In this document: positions 16,653 to 25,053 of the stretch, piece after piece | How positions within the stretch are numbered: the first letter of the stretch is position 1 | How the letters are laid out: each line of letters begins with the position of its first letter | NCBI GenBank assembly: GCA_031459615.1 | Contig: JAVKIE010000006.1 | Coordinates: 62,001 to 126,000 of the forward strand | Length of the DNA: 64,000 nt | Source: Calidihabitans tengchongensis | GTDB lineage: Bacteria > Sysuimicrobiota > Sysuimicrobiia > Sysuimicrobiales > Kaftiobacteriaceae | Reading direction: 5' to 3' | Notes under the pieces: model-generated | The model's input: only the letters and a program-made list of their open reading frames with translations | Database searches by the model: none | What the model was told of the DNA's origin: nothing | Translations under genes and position numbers: made by a program

Positions 16653-17783
16653 GTGGCGCACGTGGGTCCGTTCCGCATCGAGCGCGCCGAGCCGTCGGCG
16701 GGGTGGACGGTGGTGGTGTCGGCCGGCGCCGTCGCCGCCGCCTTTGTGGTGGCCGGGGCCATCTTCTGGGCCTACGGGCTGGACCCGGTGCGGGCCTATG
16801 CCATCATCGTCCGCGACGGCCTGCTGGCGCCGGGCGCCCTGCCCGAGGTCCTCCGTCCGACCATTCCCCTGCTGCTGGTCGGGGCAGGACTGGTCCTGGC
16901 CTTCCGGGCGCAGGTGTACAACATCGGCGCCGAGGGCCAGCTGCTGGCCGGAGCCGTGGCCGCCACCTGGGTGGCCCTGTTCAGCGGCCTGCGCGGGCCG
17001 GGGATGTTGCCGGCGATGTTCGCCGCCGGGTTCGCCGCCGGCGCGTTGTGGGGCCTGGTGCCGGCGGTCCTGCGGGTGCACCTGCGGGTCAACGAAGTGA
17101 TCGCCACCCTGATGATGAACTATGTGGCCCAGTACCTGGTGAGCTGGCTGGTGACCGGACCCTGGAAGGGCCCCAGCGTCCGGGGATTTGCCTACACCGA
17201 CCCGTTCCCGCCCGAGGCCTGGCTGGCCCTGATCCCCGGCACCCGCATCCACTGGCCCACCCTGGTGGTCGGCCTGGCGGTCGCGGCGGTGGCGGCGCTG
17301 CTGCTGGCGCGGACCACCCTGGGATTTGAGATCCGGATCCAGGGCGACAATCCCGAGGCCGCCCGCTACCTGGGCGTCAGCGCCCTGCGTACCACCCTGC
17401 TGGTGATGATCCTGTCCGGAGGCGCCGCGGGCCTGGCCGGTGTGGGGGAGGTGGCGGGGGTGCACCACAAGCTGCTGGACCCCGCTCAGGTCTCCCTGGG
17501 ATACGGGTACACGGGCATCATCGTGGCCTGGCTGGCCCGGGGCCAGCCTCTGGCCGCGGCGCTGACGGCGGTCCTGTTCGGCCTGATCTACAGCACGGGC
17601 GACGTGATGCAGGTCTCGCTCCAGATGCCCTTCCGGGTCACCAGCGTGTTCAACGGCCTGATCCTGTTCTTTCTGATCGGCAGCGAGCGGCTGCTGGGGT
17701 ACCGGATCCGGTGGGCGCCGGCCCGGGTGGCGGTGGAGGCACCCGCTCCCGCCGGAGCCGGGGTGCCGCCGGGGGAGGACTGA
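16653..17783 (+). CDS. ABC transporter permease, BMP/nucleoside type
   Basis: The 376-residue polytopic membrane protein belongs to the BPD_transp_2 (RbsC/NupP) permease family. It has about ten hydrophobic helices and the family motif FRAQVYNIGAEGQLLAGA near residue 85, plus LRVNEVIATLMMNYVAQYL. It begins 8 bp after the ATPase gene with GTG 16653 (GTG 16662 is an alternative) and is followed 2 bp later by the second permease. It would form a heterodimeric pore with that protein. Confidence 0.9.
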   Translation: MAHVGPFRIERAEPSAGWTVVVSAGAVAAAFVVAGAIFWAYGLDPVRAYAIIVRDGLLAPGALPEVLRPTIPLLLVGAGLVLAFRAQVYNIGAEGQLLAGAVAATWVALFSGLRGPGMLPAMFAAGFAAGALWGLVPAVLRVHLRVNEVIATLMMNYVAQYLVSWLVTGPWKGPSVRGFAYTDPFPPEAWLALIPGTRIHWPTLVVGLAVAAVAALLLARTTLGFEIRIQGDNPEAARYLGVSALRTTLLVMILSGGAAGLAGVGEVAGVHHKLLDPAQVSLGYGYTGIIVAWLARGQPLAAALTAVLFGLIYSTGDVMQVSLQMPFRVTSVFNGLILFFLIGSERLLGYRIRWAPARVAVEAPAPAGAGVPPGED

Positions 17784-17785
17784 CG

Positions 17786-18649
17786 GTGCTGGAGTGGGTG
17801 GCGAGCGTTCTGATCCGGGGGATGGTCTTCGGCACGCCCCTGCTGTGGGGCGCGCTGGGGGAAATCTACGCCGAGCGGGCGGGGGTCGTCAACCTGGGCG
17901 TGGAGGGGATGATGATCCTGGGGGCGTTTGCGGCCTTTGCCACCGCCCAGACCACCGGCCATCCGGTCCTGGGCCTGCTGGCGGCAGCGGCCGTGGGAGG
18001 GGTGGCCGCCCTGCTCCACGCGTGTGTGTCGGTGACCCTGCGGGCGAACCAGTACGTCTCGGGGCTGGCGCTGACCATGCTGGGGCTCGGCCTGACCGGC
18101 CTGCTGGGCCGCGGGTGGGAAGGGTTTCCCCTGGACCACCCGCTGCCGGAACTGTCGGTCCTGCCCCCGCTGGGCGTGCTGGCGGCGGTGATCCTGTGGG
18201 CCCTGCTGTACCACACCCGCTGGGGCATCATCCTGCGCACCGTGGGTGAGTCCCCGGCCGCCGCCGACGCGCAGGGCCTACCGGTGGAGCTGGTGCGCTA
18301 CCTGGCCGTGGCCTTCGGCGGGGTGATGGCGGGAGTGGCCGGAGGCTTCCTGTCGGTGGCCTACCGGCCGGCGTGGACCGAGGGGATGACCGGAGGCATC
18401 GGGTGGATCGTGGTGGCGCTGGCCATCTTTGCCGGCTGGGACCCGCTGCGGGCGGTGGGGGCGGCCCTGCTGTTCGGCACGCTGTTCCACCTGTCGTTTC
18501 GCCTGCAGACCTGGATCCCCCCCGAGCCCCTGCAGATGATGCCGTTCGCCTTCACCATCCTCGTCCTGGCGGTGACCTCGCGCCGGGGAGACCGGGCGGG
18601 CCAGGCCCCCGAAGCCCTGGGCCTCCCCTACATCCGCGGCGAAAGGTAG
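17786..18649 (+). CDS. ABC transporter permease, BMP/nucleoside type
   Basis: The 287-residue permease is of the shorter NupQ/YufQ type. It has eight to nine hydrophobic helices and the motif IYAERAGVVNLGVEGMMILGA, the counterpart of the NIGAEGQ segment in its partner. The GTG start is preceded by GGGGGAGGACT. It lies 2 bp after the first permease. A 152-bp gap with a pyrimidine-rich repeat separates it from the binding-protein gene. Confidence 0.9.
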   Translation: MLEWVASVLIRGMVFGTPLLWGALGEIYAERAGVVNLGVEGMMILGAFAAFATAQTTGHPVLGLLAAAAVGGVAALLHACVSVTLRANQYVSGLALTMLGLGLTGLLGRGWEGFPLDHPLPELSVLPPLGVLAAVILWALLYHTRWGIILRTVGESPAAADAQGLPVELVRYLAVAFGGVMAGVAGGFLSVAYRPAWTEGMTGGIGWIVVALAIFAGWDPLRAVGAALLFGTLFHLSFRLQTWIPPEPLQMMPFAFTILVLAVTSRRGDRAGQAPEALGLPYIRGER

Positions 18650-18660
18650 GACCCGTGAGG

Positions 18661-18720
18661 TCCCTCTTCCCTTTTCCCTCTTCCCTTTTCCCTTTTCCCT
18701 TTTCCCTTTTCCCTTTTTTT
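18661..18720. repeat. pyrimidine-only TTCCCTTTTCCC tract
   Basis: The 60 bases are entirely T and C, in repeating TTCCC units ending in T7. It lies between the second permease and BMP genes of one operon. It is the longest of four such tracts in the window. A strong polypurine/polypyrimidine run of this kind can adopt triplex structure or slow RNA polymerase; that effect is inference. Confidence 0.85.
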
Positions 18721-18801
18721 CACAGAGGGGACCGCCGGGGGGAAGGCGAAGTGAGCCGGCAATCCTCACGACATTCGCTCAGGCCGGAGGTGAAAGGGAC
18801 C

Positions 18802-19959
18802 ATGAGGGGCACGCGCTGGGCAGTCGCGGCTGTGCTGGCCGTCCTCCTGCTGGCGGCGGCCGCCACTGGCTATGGACAGCAGAAGCTGAAGGTGGGGTTC
18901 ATCTACGTGGGCCCCATCGGGGACTACGGGTGGACCCACGCCCACGACGTGGGCCGGCGGATCGTGGAGCAGCAGCTCCCTGTCCAGACCCTGTACGTGG
19001 AGTCGGTCCCGGAGGGCCGGGTGGAACCGTTCATCGACCGCCTGGTGGCTCAGGGCGCCCGGGTGATCTTCACCACCAGCTTCGGCTTCATGGACGGCAC
19101 CCTGGCGGCGGCCCAGCGCTATCCCAACGTCATCTTCGCCCACGCCAGCGGGTTCAAGCGGGCCCGCAACATGGCCACCTACATGGCGGACTTCTACCAG
19201 GTGTACTACCTCAACGGCCTCATGGCCGGGGCGCTGACCCGGACCAACAAGATCGGCTACGTGGGGGCGTTCCCCATTCCCGAAGTCAAGCGTCACCTCA
19301 ACGCCTTCGCCCTGGGCGTGCGCGCCGTCAACCCGCGGGCCACGGTCCACGTGCGGTGGATCTTCGAGTGGTTCAGCCCCGCCAAGGCCAAGGAAGCCAC
19401 CCAGGCCCTGATCGCCGAAGGCGTGGACGTGTTCGCGTTCACCGAGGACAGCCCCACCGTGATCCAGGAGGCGGCCAAGAAGAACCTCCTGAGCTTCGCC
19501 CACTACTCGCCCATGTACCGGTTCGCTCCCCGACACGTGGTCTCGGGCCAGCTGGTGCACTGGGAGACCATCTACCTGGACTTCCTGCGCAAGGTCCTGG
19601 CGGGCAAGTACACCCCCGACAACCTGCAGAACGTGGACTACTGGTGGCTGCTGGCCGAGAAGGCCGTCGAGCTGGGCGCCGAACCGGGCATGATGATCAA
19701 CCCGCTGTTCACAGACCAGCTCAAGGCCGTGCGGGTGCGGACCCCCGACCTGGGCACCCTGTCGGTGTACGACCTGGTCCTCCGCCGCCACGCCCAGATG
19801 TCGGCGAAGCCGGTCAAGTTCGACCCGTTCACCGGGCCCATCCGCGACCGCAAGGGGGTGCTGCGGGTGCCGGCCGGCCACACCCTGACCGTGCAGGAAC
19901 TGATCACCCTGGAGTGGGCGGCCCCCGGCGTGGTCGGTCCCTGGCCGAACGAGCCCTGA
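18802..19959 (+). CDS. BMP family substrate-binding protein, ABC transporter
   Basis: The 385-residue secreted protein has a signal peptide (MRGTRWAVAAVLAVLLLAAA) and the BMP/PnrA fold, which binds purine nucleosides in characterised members. Family landmarks include VGFIYVGPIGDYGWTHAHD near residue 32, FTTSFGFMDGT and IGYVGAFPIPEV. No lipobox cysteine follows the signal peptide, unlike many Gram-positive homologues. GGAGGTGAAAGGG precedes the ATG. It completes the importer encoded just upstream and probably feeds purines into the surrounding degradation genes. Confidence 0.92.
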   Translation: MRGTRWAVAAVLAVLLLAAAATGYGQQKLKVGFIYVGPIGDYGWTHAHDVGRRIVEQQLPVQTLYVESVPEGRVEPFIDRLVAQGARVIFTTSFGFMDGTLAAAQRYPNVIFAHASGFKRARNMATYMADFYQVYYLNGLMAGALTRTNKIGYVGAFPIPEVKRHLNAFALGVRAVNPRATVHVRWIFEWFSPAKAKEATQALIAEGVDVFAFTEDSPTVIQEAAKKNLLSFAHYSPMYRFAPRHVVSGQLVHWETIYLDFLRKVLAGKYTPDNLQNVDYWWLLAEKAVELGAEPGMMINPLFTDQLKAVRVRTPDLGTLSVYDLVLRRHAQMSAKPVKFDPFTGPIRDRKGVLRVPAGHTLTVQELITLEWAAPGVVGPWPNEP

Positions 19960-19973
19960 AACAGGGAAGAGGG

Positions 19974-20006
19974 GGGAAGCGGCGGGAATATCTCCCGCCG
20001 CTTCCC
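19974..20006. terminator. strong hairpin between convergent genes
   Basis: A perfect 14-bp stem (GGGAAGCGGCGGGA / TCCCGCCGCTTCCC) closes a 5-nt loop between the convergent BMP and OHCU decarboxylase genes. It lacks a T-run on either side but is well placed to end both transcripts. Confidence 0.6.
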
Positions 20007-20043
20007 GTGGACGCTCTGCCCGTGCGCTTGTGCTCCCGCCCCG

Positions 20044-20526
20044 TCACGCTGGCGCCGCTCCGATCCGGTCGTCCCCTTCTTCCTTCTTCCCTCTTCCCTC
20101 TTCCCTCCGTCGGTGCCGCTCCCGGGCGATGGCCACCAGCTCCTCGATGGCGGTGGCCAGTTCCTCCTCCCGGGTGCGCTGCAGGCGCTCCCGCAGGACC
20201 GGGATGATCTGCGACCGGGGGCGGCGGTTGACAAAGACCACGAACCGGAAGCCGAACCGGGCCTCGTAGGCGGCGTTGAGGGCCGCCAGCTCCGCCAGGA
20301 CGAGGGGATCGTCCTCCGTCCCCTGCTCGGCGGCCGCGGCGGAGGAGGCGGGGCGCTCGCCGATCCGGGGGTGGGCGTTGAGGGCCTCGAGGACCTCCTC
20401 TTCGGGCAGGGACCGCAGCACGTCGGCCGCCCGCTCCAGGGGATCCTCCAGGGCCGCGAGGCGTTCGGTGAACCGGGTGCGCCCCTCAAACAGCGCCGCC
20501 AGCTCGTCGATCGTCAGCCGGGCCAT
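20044..20526 (-). CDS. uraD: OHCU decarboxylase
   Basis: The 160-residue protein is 2-oxo-4-hydroxy-4-carboxy-5-ureidoimidazoline decarboxylase, which converts OHCU to S-allantoin after urate oxidation. The catalytic His is in LNAHPRIGERP (His52), and the helix LAALNAAYEARFGFRFVVFVN is diagnostic. The family ends near residue 137. The last 20 or so residues (RREEGRGKKEEGDDRIGAAPA) are encoded by a pyrimidine-tract repeat and look like an appended low-complexity tail. It lies 13 bp after the HIU hydrolase gene, which makes its substrate. Confidence 0.92.
   Translation of the reverse strand: MARLTIDELAALFEGRTRFTERLAALEDPLERAADVLRSLPEEEVLEALNAHPRIGERPASSAAAAEQGTEDDPLVLAELAALNAAYEARFGFRFVVFVNRRPRSQIIPVLRERLQRTREEELATAIEELVAIARERHRRREEGRGKKEEGDDRIGAAPA
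20073..20108. repeat. TTCCCTCTTCCC pyrimidine tract inside the uraD 3' end
   Basis: This copy of the pyrimidine tract is on the plus strand, so on the coding strand it reads GGAAGAGGGAAGA and encodes the charged C-terminal tail of the OHCU decarboxylase. Confidence 0.8.
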
Positions 20527-20539
20527 CCCCCGGATGCGG

Positions 20540-20845
20540 TCAGGCGCCGCGATAGGTGGCGCACAGGTACGGCCCCACCACCAGCGGAACGTGGTAGTGG
20601 CGGGCGGGGTCGGTGACGGTAAACTCCACGTCCAGGCGGGAGAAGAACTCCGACGGGACGGCGAACACCAGCCGGTAGGTCCCCGCCTCCAGAGGGCCGC
20701 CGATCAGGTCGGGAATGCGGCCGTCGTCCCCGGTCGTGCGGGACGCCACCAGGCGGCCGTTCCGGTACAGGTCCACCCGGACCCCGCGGGCCGGCACCCC
20801 TCGCCCGACATCCAGCACGTGGGTGGAGATGGTCGGGCCCGGCAT
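20540..20845 (-). CDS. hiuH: 5-hydroxyisourate hydrolase (transthyretin-like)
   Basis: The 101-residue protein is the bacterial transthyretin-related enzyme hydrolysing 5-hydroxyisourate to OHCU. It has the N-terminal signature STHVLDVGRGVPA (His9), the ARHYHVPLVVGPY strand with a conserved Arg and His, and the C-terminal tetrapeptide YRGA in place of the usual YRGS. The terminal Ser to Ala change is conservative. The gene lies between the PRTase (14 bp) and uraD (13 bp). Confidence 0.94.
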   Translation of the reverse strand: MPGPTISTHVLDVGRGVPARGVRVDLYRNGRLVASRTTGDDGRIPDLIGGPLEAGTYRLVFAVPSEFFSRLDVEFTVTDPARHYHVPLVVGPYLCATYRGA

Positions 20846-20859
20846 GGCGCGAGGCGGGA

Positions 20860-21438
20860 TCAGCGAGAGGGATCGTCCATCAGCTTGAAAATCGGCAGGA
20901 TGCCCAGGTGATGGACGTCATCGCGCTCAAACCCCTCCAGCAGCAGCGCCGCCCGGGCCACCACCGCGCCGCCGGCCCGCCGCACCAGCTCCTCCATGGC
21001 CTTCAGGGTCTCGCCGGTGCTCACGATGTCGTCCACCAGCCCCACCCGGCGGCCCCGCAGCTTCATGGCGTCCCGGCCGTCGATGAACAGCTCTTCCTCG
21101 GTCTTGGCGGTGATGGGCTTGTAGCGCACCGAGACCGGCGACAGCATGAACGGGCGGATCTCCTTGCGGCACACCACGTAGGGCAGCAGCCCCAGGTACG
21201 TGGCGATGGCGTGGGCCAGGGGGATGCCCTTGGTCTCGGTGGTGACGAAGATCTCGCAGCTGCGCATGCGGGGCGCCAGTTCCCGGGCGGCCCGGTCAAT
21301 CACCTCGGTGTCCCCCAGGCTGTAGTAGTAGGCGATCCACGTGTCCGGAGCGACCTGGATCAGCGGCAGGGTGCGCACCGTCCCGGCGATCTCCAGCTCG
21401 TAGGTCGACTGTCCCTTGAACGGAAGGATGTGCGGCAT
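20860..21438 (-). CDS. purine phosphoribosyltransferase, adenine/xanthine PRTase-like
   Basis: The 192-residue type I phosphoribosyltransferase has the PRPP-binding signature VGLVDDIVSTGETLKAM near residue 130 and the segment FVTTETKGIPLAHAIA near 65, which resembles adenine PRTases. It would salvage a free purine base with PRPP. It heads a minus-strand operon with hiuH and uraD and is divergent from adenine deaminase, so base salvage and base breakdown face each other across 119 bp. Base specificity cannot be assigned by eye. Confidence 0.82.
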   Translation of the reverse strand: MPHILPFKGQSTYELEIAGTVRTLPLIQVAPDTWIAYYYSLGDTEVIDRAARELAPRMRSCEIFVTTETKGIPLAHAIATYLGLLPYVVCRKEIRPFMLSPVSVRYKPITAKTEEELFIDGRDAMKLRGRRVGLVDDIVSTGETLKAMEELVRRAGGAVVARAALLLEGFERDDVHHLGILPIFKLMDDPSR

Positions 21439-21487
21439 ATCAGCCCCCGGACCACGACACCCGCAGTTTCGTCCCCCGCTGGCCCAA

Positions 21488-21509
21488 TCCCTCTTCCTTC
21501 TTCCCTCCC
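21488..21509. repeat. short TTCCTTCTTCCC pyrimidine tract
   Basis: A 22-base pyrimidine-only run lies in the divergent region between the PRTase and adenine deaminase genes. It belongs to the same family as the tracts at 18661, 20073 and 28745. The rest of this 119-bp gap shows no clear promoter. Confidence 0.6.
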
Positions 21510-21557
21510 GACGCCCGCAGGTATGCCGCGGGGGCAGGCGGAAGAGGACCCGTCAAG

Positions 21558-23273
21558 GTGGACCTGGCGACCCTCATCCGCGTAGCCCGCGGCCAGCAGC
21601 CGGCCGACCTGCTACTCTCCCGCGCCCGGGTGGTGGACGTGTTCGCCCACCGGGTGGTAGAGGCCGACGTGCTCATCGCGGGGGAGCGCATCGCCGCCGT
21701 GCTGCCTCCCGGGAGCACCACCCACCCGTCCCGGGAGCGGGTGGATCTGGCCGGCCGCTACCTGGCGCCGGGACTCATTGACGCCCACGTGCACATCGAA
21801 AGTTCCCTGGTCAACGTGCCGGAGTACGCCCGTGCCGTGGTCCCCCGGGGCACCACCACGGTCATCGCCGACCCCCACGAGATCGCCAACGTCCTGGGGA
21901 TGACCGGCATCCGCTACATGCTCGACGCCGCCAAGTTCAACCCCCTGTCGGTATTCGTGATGGCGTCCAGCTGCGTGCCGGCCGGTCCCCTGGAAAGCCC
22001 CGGCGCCCGCCTGACCGCCTACGACCTGGAGAGCCTCCTGCAGGACAAGTGGGTCCTGGGGCTGGCGGAGATGATGGACTATCCGGGCGTCCTGGCCGCC
22101 GACGAGGAGGTCCTGGCCAAGATCCGGGCGGCGGCCGGGCGGCCGGTGGACGGCCACGCCCCGGGCCTGCGGGGGCCCGACCTGGACGCCTACGTGGCCG
22201 CCGGCATCGGCTCCGACCACGAGTGCACCACCCGGGAGGAGGCCCTGGACAAGCTGTCCCGGGGGATGGCCATCATGATCCGGGAGGCCACGGGCGCCCG
22301 CAACCTGGCCGAGCTGCTGCCGCTGGTCACCCCGCAGACGGCGCGGCGCTTCATGTTCTGCACCGACGACCGCACCCCCACCCACCTGCTGGAGGACGGC
22401 CACATCGACGCCATGGTCCGCCAGGCCATCGCCCTGGGCGCCGATCCCCTGCTGGCATTTCAGATGGCCACCCTCAACCCCGCCGAGCACTTCGGGCTGC
22501 GGGACCGCGGGGCGGTGGCGCCGGGGCGGCGCGCCGACCTGATGGTCTTCGACGACCTGCGCGCCCCCCGGGCGCGGCTGGTGTACCGGTCGGGGCGGCT
22601 GGTGGCCCGGGACGGCGAGCTGCTGCCCTACCACCGCCCGACGGTCCCGCCCGCGCTGCCGGTATCCCTGAGCATCCGCCGTTCCAGCCTGCACTTCCGC
22701 ATCCCGGCGGCGGGGAGGCGGGTGCGGGTGATCGAGATCGTCCCGGACCAGATCGTGACCGGGGCCGGTGTGGACGACGCCCCCCTGGACGGCAGCGAGG
22801 TGGTGGCCGATCCGGCCCGCGACCTGCTCAAGCTGGCGGTGCTGGAGCGCCACACCGGCAGCGGCCGGGTGGGGCTGGGGCTGGTGCGGGGGTTCGGCCT
22901 GCGGCTGGGAGCCCTGGCGTCCACCGTGGCCCACGACGCCCACAACCTGATCGTGGTGGGCTGCAGCGACGAGGCCATGCGGGCGGCGGTGGAGGTCATC
23001 CTGGAGATGCGGGGCGGGCTGGTAGCGGTGGCCGGGCGCGAGGTGGCGCGGCTGCCGCTGCCCCTCGCGGGGCTGATGTCCGACCAGCCCATTGCCGCCG
23101 TGGCCGACCAGTTCCGCCGGCTGCGGGCCCTGGCCTCCCGCATGGGGAGCCGGCTGACCGACCCGTTTATGACCCTGTCGTTCCTGGCCCTGTCGGTGGT
23201 CCCCGAGCTGAAGCTCACCGATCGCGGGCTGGTGGACGTGGCCCGCGGGGAGATCGTGCCCCTGTTCGTGTGA
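21558..23273 (+). CDS. ade: adenine deaminase
   Basis: The 571-residue amidohydrolase matches AdeC-type adenine deaminase over its full length, including GLIDAHVHIESSLVNVPEYARAV (metal His pair), ADPHEIANVLG, GIGSDHECTTREEAL and the C-terminal segment LMSDQPIAAVADQFRRL. It converts adenine to hypoxanthine, the entry substrate for xanthine dehydrogenase. The GTG start is preceded by GGAAGAGGA at a somewhat long spacing. It is transcribed divergently from the purine PRTase operon. Confidence 0.93.
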   Translation: MDLATLIRVARGQQPADLLLSRARVVDVFAHRVVEADVLIAGERIAAVLPPGSTTHPSRERVDLAGRYLAPGLIDAHVHIESSLVNVPEYARAVVPRGTTTVIADPHEIANVLGMTGIRYMLDAAKFNPLSVFVMASSCVPAGPLESPGARLTAYDLESLLQDKWVLGLAEMMDYPGVLAADEEVLAKIRAAAGRPVDGHAPGLRGPDLDAYVAAGIGSDHECTTREEALDKLSRGMAIMIREATGARNLAELLPLVTPQTARRFMFCTDDRTPTHLLEDGHIDAMVRQAIALGADPLLAFQMATLNPAEHFGLRDRGAVAPGRRADLMVFDDLRAPRARLVYRSGRLVARDGELLPYHRPTVPPALPVSLSIRRSSLHFRIPAAGRRVRVIEIVPDQIVTGAGVDDAPLDGSEVVADPARDLLKLAVLERHTGSGRVGLGLVRGFGLRLGALASTVAHDAHNLIVVGCSDEAMRAAVEVILEMRGGLVAVAGREVARLPLPLAGLMSDQPIAAVADQFRRLRALASRMGSRLTDPFMTLSFLALSVVPELKLTDRGLVDVARGEIVPLFV

Positions 23274-23336
23274 CAGCGCGGACCGCGACCCGGCCGTCCA
23301 CCGTCAGCCCTCGACCGGCCACGTCATCTCTCGGGC

Positions 23337-24776
23337 TCAGTACGCGCGGGCGTAATAGACCCAGGCCTGGGCCGGCCGCCCGCAGACCGCGCAGGCGCCC
23401 TCGGGCTCTTCGTCCAGGGGAATCACCCGCGGGGAGGCCCCGGTACGCTCCCGCAGCACGTCCTCGCACTGCTGGGACCGGCACCAGCGCACGCGCACGA
23501 ACCCGCGCACGTCCGCCAGGGCCGCGGCCGCCTCGTCGGCGGAACCGGCGGTGGTGGTGTGGCTGTCCCGGTAGGCGCGGGCCCGGTCGAACAGCTCCCG
23601 CTGGATCTCGGCCAGGGCCCGCCGCACCTCCTCGGCCACCTGCCGGCGGGGGACGGCCTGCCGCCCCCCTCCGGTGCGCCGGACCAGCACCACCTGGTCG
23701 GCCTCCACGTCCCGCGGACCCACCTCCAGCCGCACCGGCACGCCCCGCAGCTCCCACTCGTGGAACTTCCACCCCGGGGTATAGGCGTCGCGGTCGTCCA
23801 GGCGCACCCGCACCTCGGCCCCCAGCTCGGCCGCCAGCGCCCGGGCGGCCGGCAGGACGCGCTCATCGTCTCTGCCCAGGATGGGCACGATCACCACCTG
23901 GTAGGGAGCGATGCGCGGGGGGAGGATCAGGCCGCGGTCGTCGCCGTGGGCCATGATCAGGCACCCGATCAGGCGCGTGGTCACGGCCCAGGACGTGGAC
24001 CACACGTATTTCTCCCGGTTGTCGGCGTCCAGGAACTTGACCTCGAACGCCCGCGCGAAATTCTGGCCCAAAAAGTGCGATGTGCCGGCCTGGATGGCCT
24101 GGCCGTCGGGCATCAGGGCTTCGAGGGTGTAGGTGATGTCGGCGCCGGCAAACCGTTCGCTGGGCGGCTTGGTCCCCACCACGACGGGAATGGCCAGGAC
24201 GTCCTCCAGCAGCTCCCGGTAGATGCCCAGGATCAGCCGGCACTCCCGGTCAGCATCCTCGGCGGTGCGGTGGGCCGTGTGGCCCTCGTGCCACAGGAAC
24301 TCGGCGGTGCGCAGGAACAACCGGGTAGACTTCTCCCAGCGGACCACGCTGTTCCACTGAAGCAGCAGCACCGGCAGGTCCCGATAGGACTGGATCCACC
24401 GGGCGTACATGGGCAGAATGATCGCCTCCGATGTCGGGCGCACCGCCAGCCGCTCGGCGAGGGGTTCGTCCCCCCCGTGGGTCACCCAGGCGACCTGGGG
24501 GGCGAATCCCTGCACGTGCTCGGCTTCCTTGCGCAGGAAGCTCTCCGGTACCAGGAGGGGGAAGTAGGCGGTCTGGTGACCGGTGTCTTTGAACCGGCGG
24601 TCCAGCCAGGCCTGGATCCCCTCCCAGATGGCGTAGCCGTAGGGACGGATGGCCATGAATCCGCGCACCGGGGTGTAGTCGGCCAGCTCGGCGCGCAGGG
24701 CCACCGCCGTGTACCACTCGCTGAAATTCTCGGCTTTGGACGGCAGGCGGGTCGCCGTCTCCTTTTCGGTTGCCAC
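23337..24776 (-). CDS. proS: prolyl-tRNA synthetase (type 3, archaeal/eukaryotic-like)
   Basis: The 479-residue class II synthetase lacks the editing insertion of the bacterial type. It has the motif 2 region VVRWEKSTRLFLRTAEFLWHEGHTAH, motif 3 in TTRLIGCLIMAHGDDRGLILPP, an anticodon domain (YQVVIVPIL onward) and a C-terminal zinc-type domain ending CAVCGRPAQAWVYYARAY. The YARAY end is characteristic of this type. The GTG start is preceded by GGGGAGG. Expression is controlled by a T-box leader and an adjacent promoter on the same strand. Confidence 0.96.
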   Translation of the reverse strand: MATEKETATRLPSKAENFSEWYTAVALRAELADYTPVRGFMAIRPYGYAIWEGIQAWLDRRFKDTGHQTAYFPLLVPESFLRKEAEHVQGFAPQVAWVTHGGDEPLAERLAVRPTSEAIILPMYARWIQSYRDLPVLLLQWNSVVRWEKSTRLFLRTAEFLWHEGHTAHRTAEDADRECRLILGIYRELLEDVLAIPVVVGTKPPSERFAGADITYTLEALMPDGQAIQAGTSHFLGQNFARAFEVKFLDADNREKYVWSTSWAVTTRLIGCLIMAHGDDRGLILPPRIAPYQVVIVPILGRDDERVLPAARALAAELGAEVRVRLDDRDAYTPGWKFHEWELRGVPVRLEVGPRDVEADQVVLVRRTGGGRQAVPRRQVAEEVRRALAEIQRELFDRARAYRDSHTTTAGSADEAAAALADVRGFVRVRWCRSQQCEDVLRERTGASPRVIPLDEEPEGACAVCGRPAQAWVYYARAY

Positions 24777-24820
24777 GAGAGCCTCCCCTTCGCTTCCCGA
24801 CGCTCCGCCGGATCGCCGCC

Positions 24821-25053
24821 AAAATGAAAACCCGCCCCCTCAGGGACGGGATCGCCACCCGCGGTACCACCCTGGTTCCGGGCGGTGAGCACGACCCGCC
24901 CGGCCCTCCACGCCGCTATCGGGGCGTTCCGACCCGGTTATCGACCCGGGCGCTCCGGGAGTGGGAGCGGGCTCCCGCCGGCACCGGCTTGCACCCGACC
25001 CGGCTCGCTCATCCGGCCACGGCGCCCGCAGCTCCCGTCATCGCGCGGTGCGT
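24821..25053 (-). promoter_or_regulatory. T-box leader of proS with terminator
   Basis: On the minus strand the T-box core AGGGTGGTACCGCG is at 24873-24860, followed by a terminator hairpin (CCCGTCCC / GGGGCGGG, 24850-24831) and a T-rich run TTTTCATTTT (24830-24821). The upstream 180 nt can form the long stem I typical of T-boxes and include GGTGCAAGCC and a CCCGGAGC segment. A proline codon (CCC or CCG) sits there in about the right place for the specifier, but the exact specifier was not proved by eye. Uncharged tRNA-Pro should stabilise the antiterminator and allow proS transcription. Confidence 0.93.
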
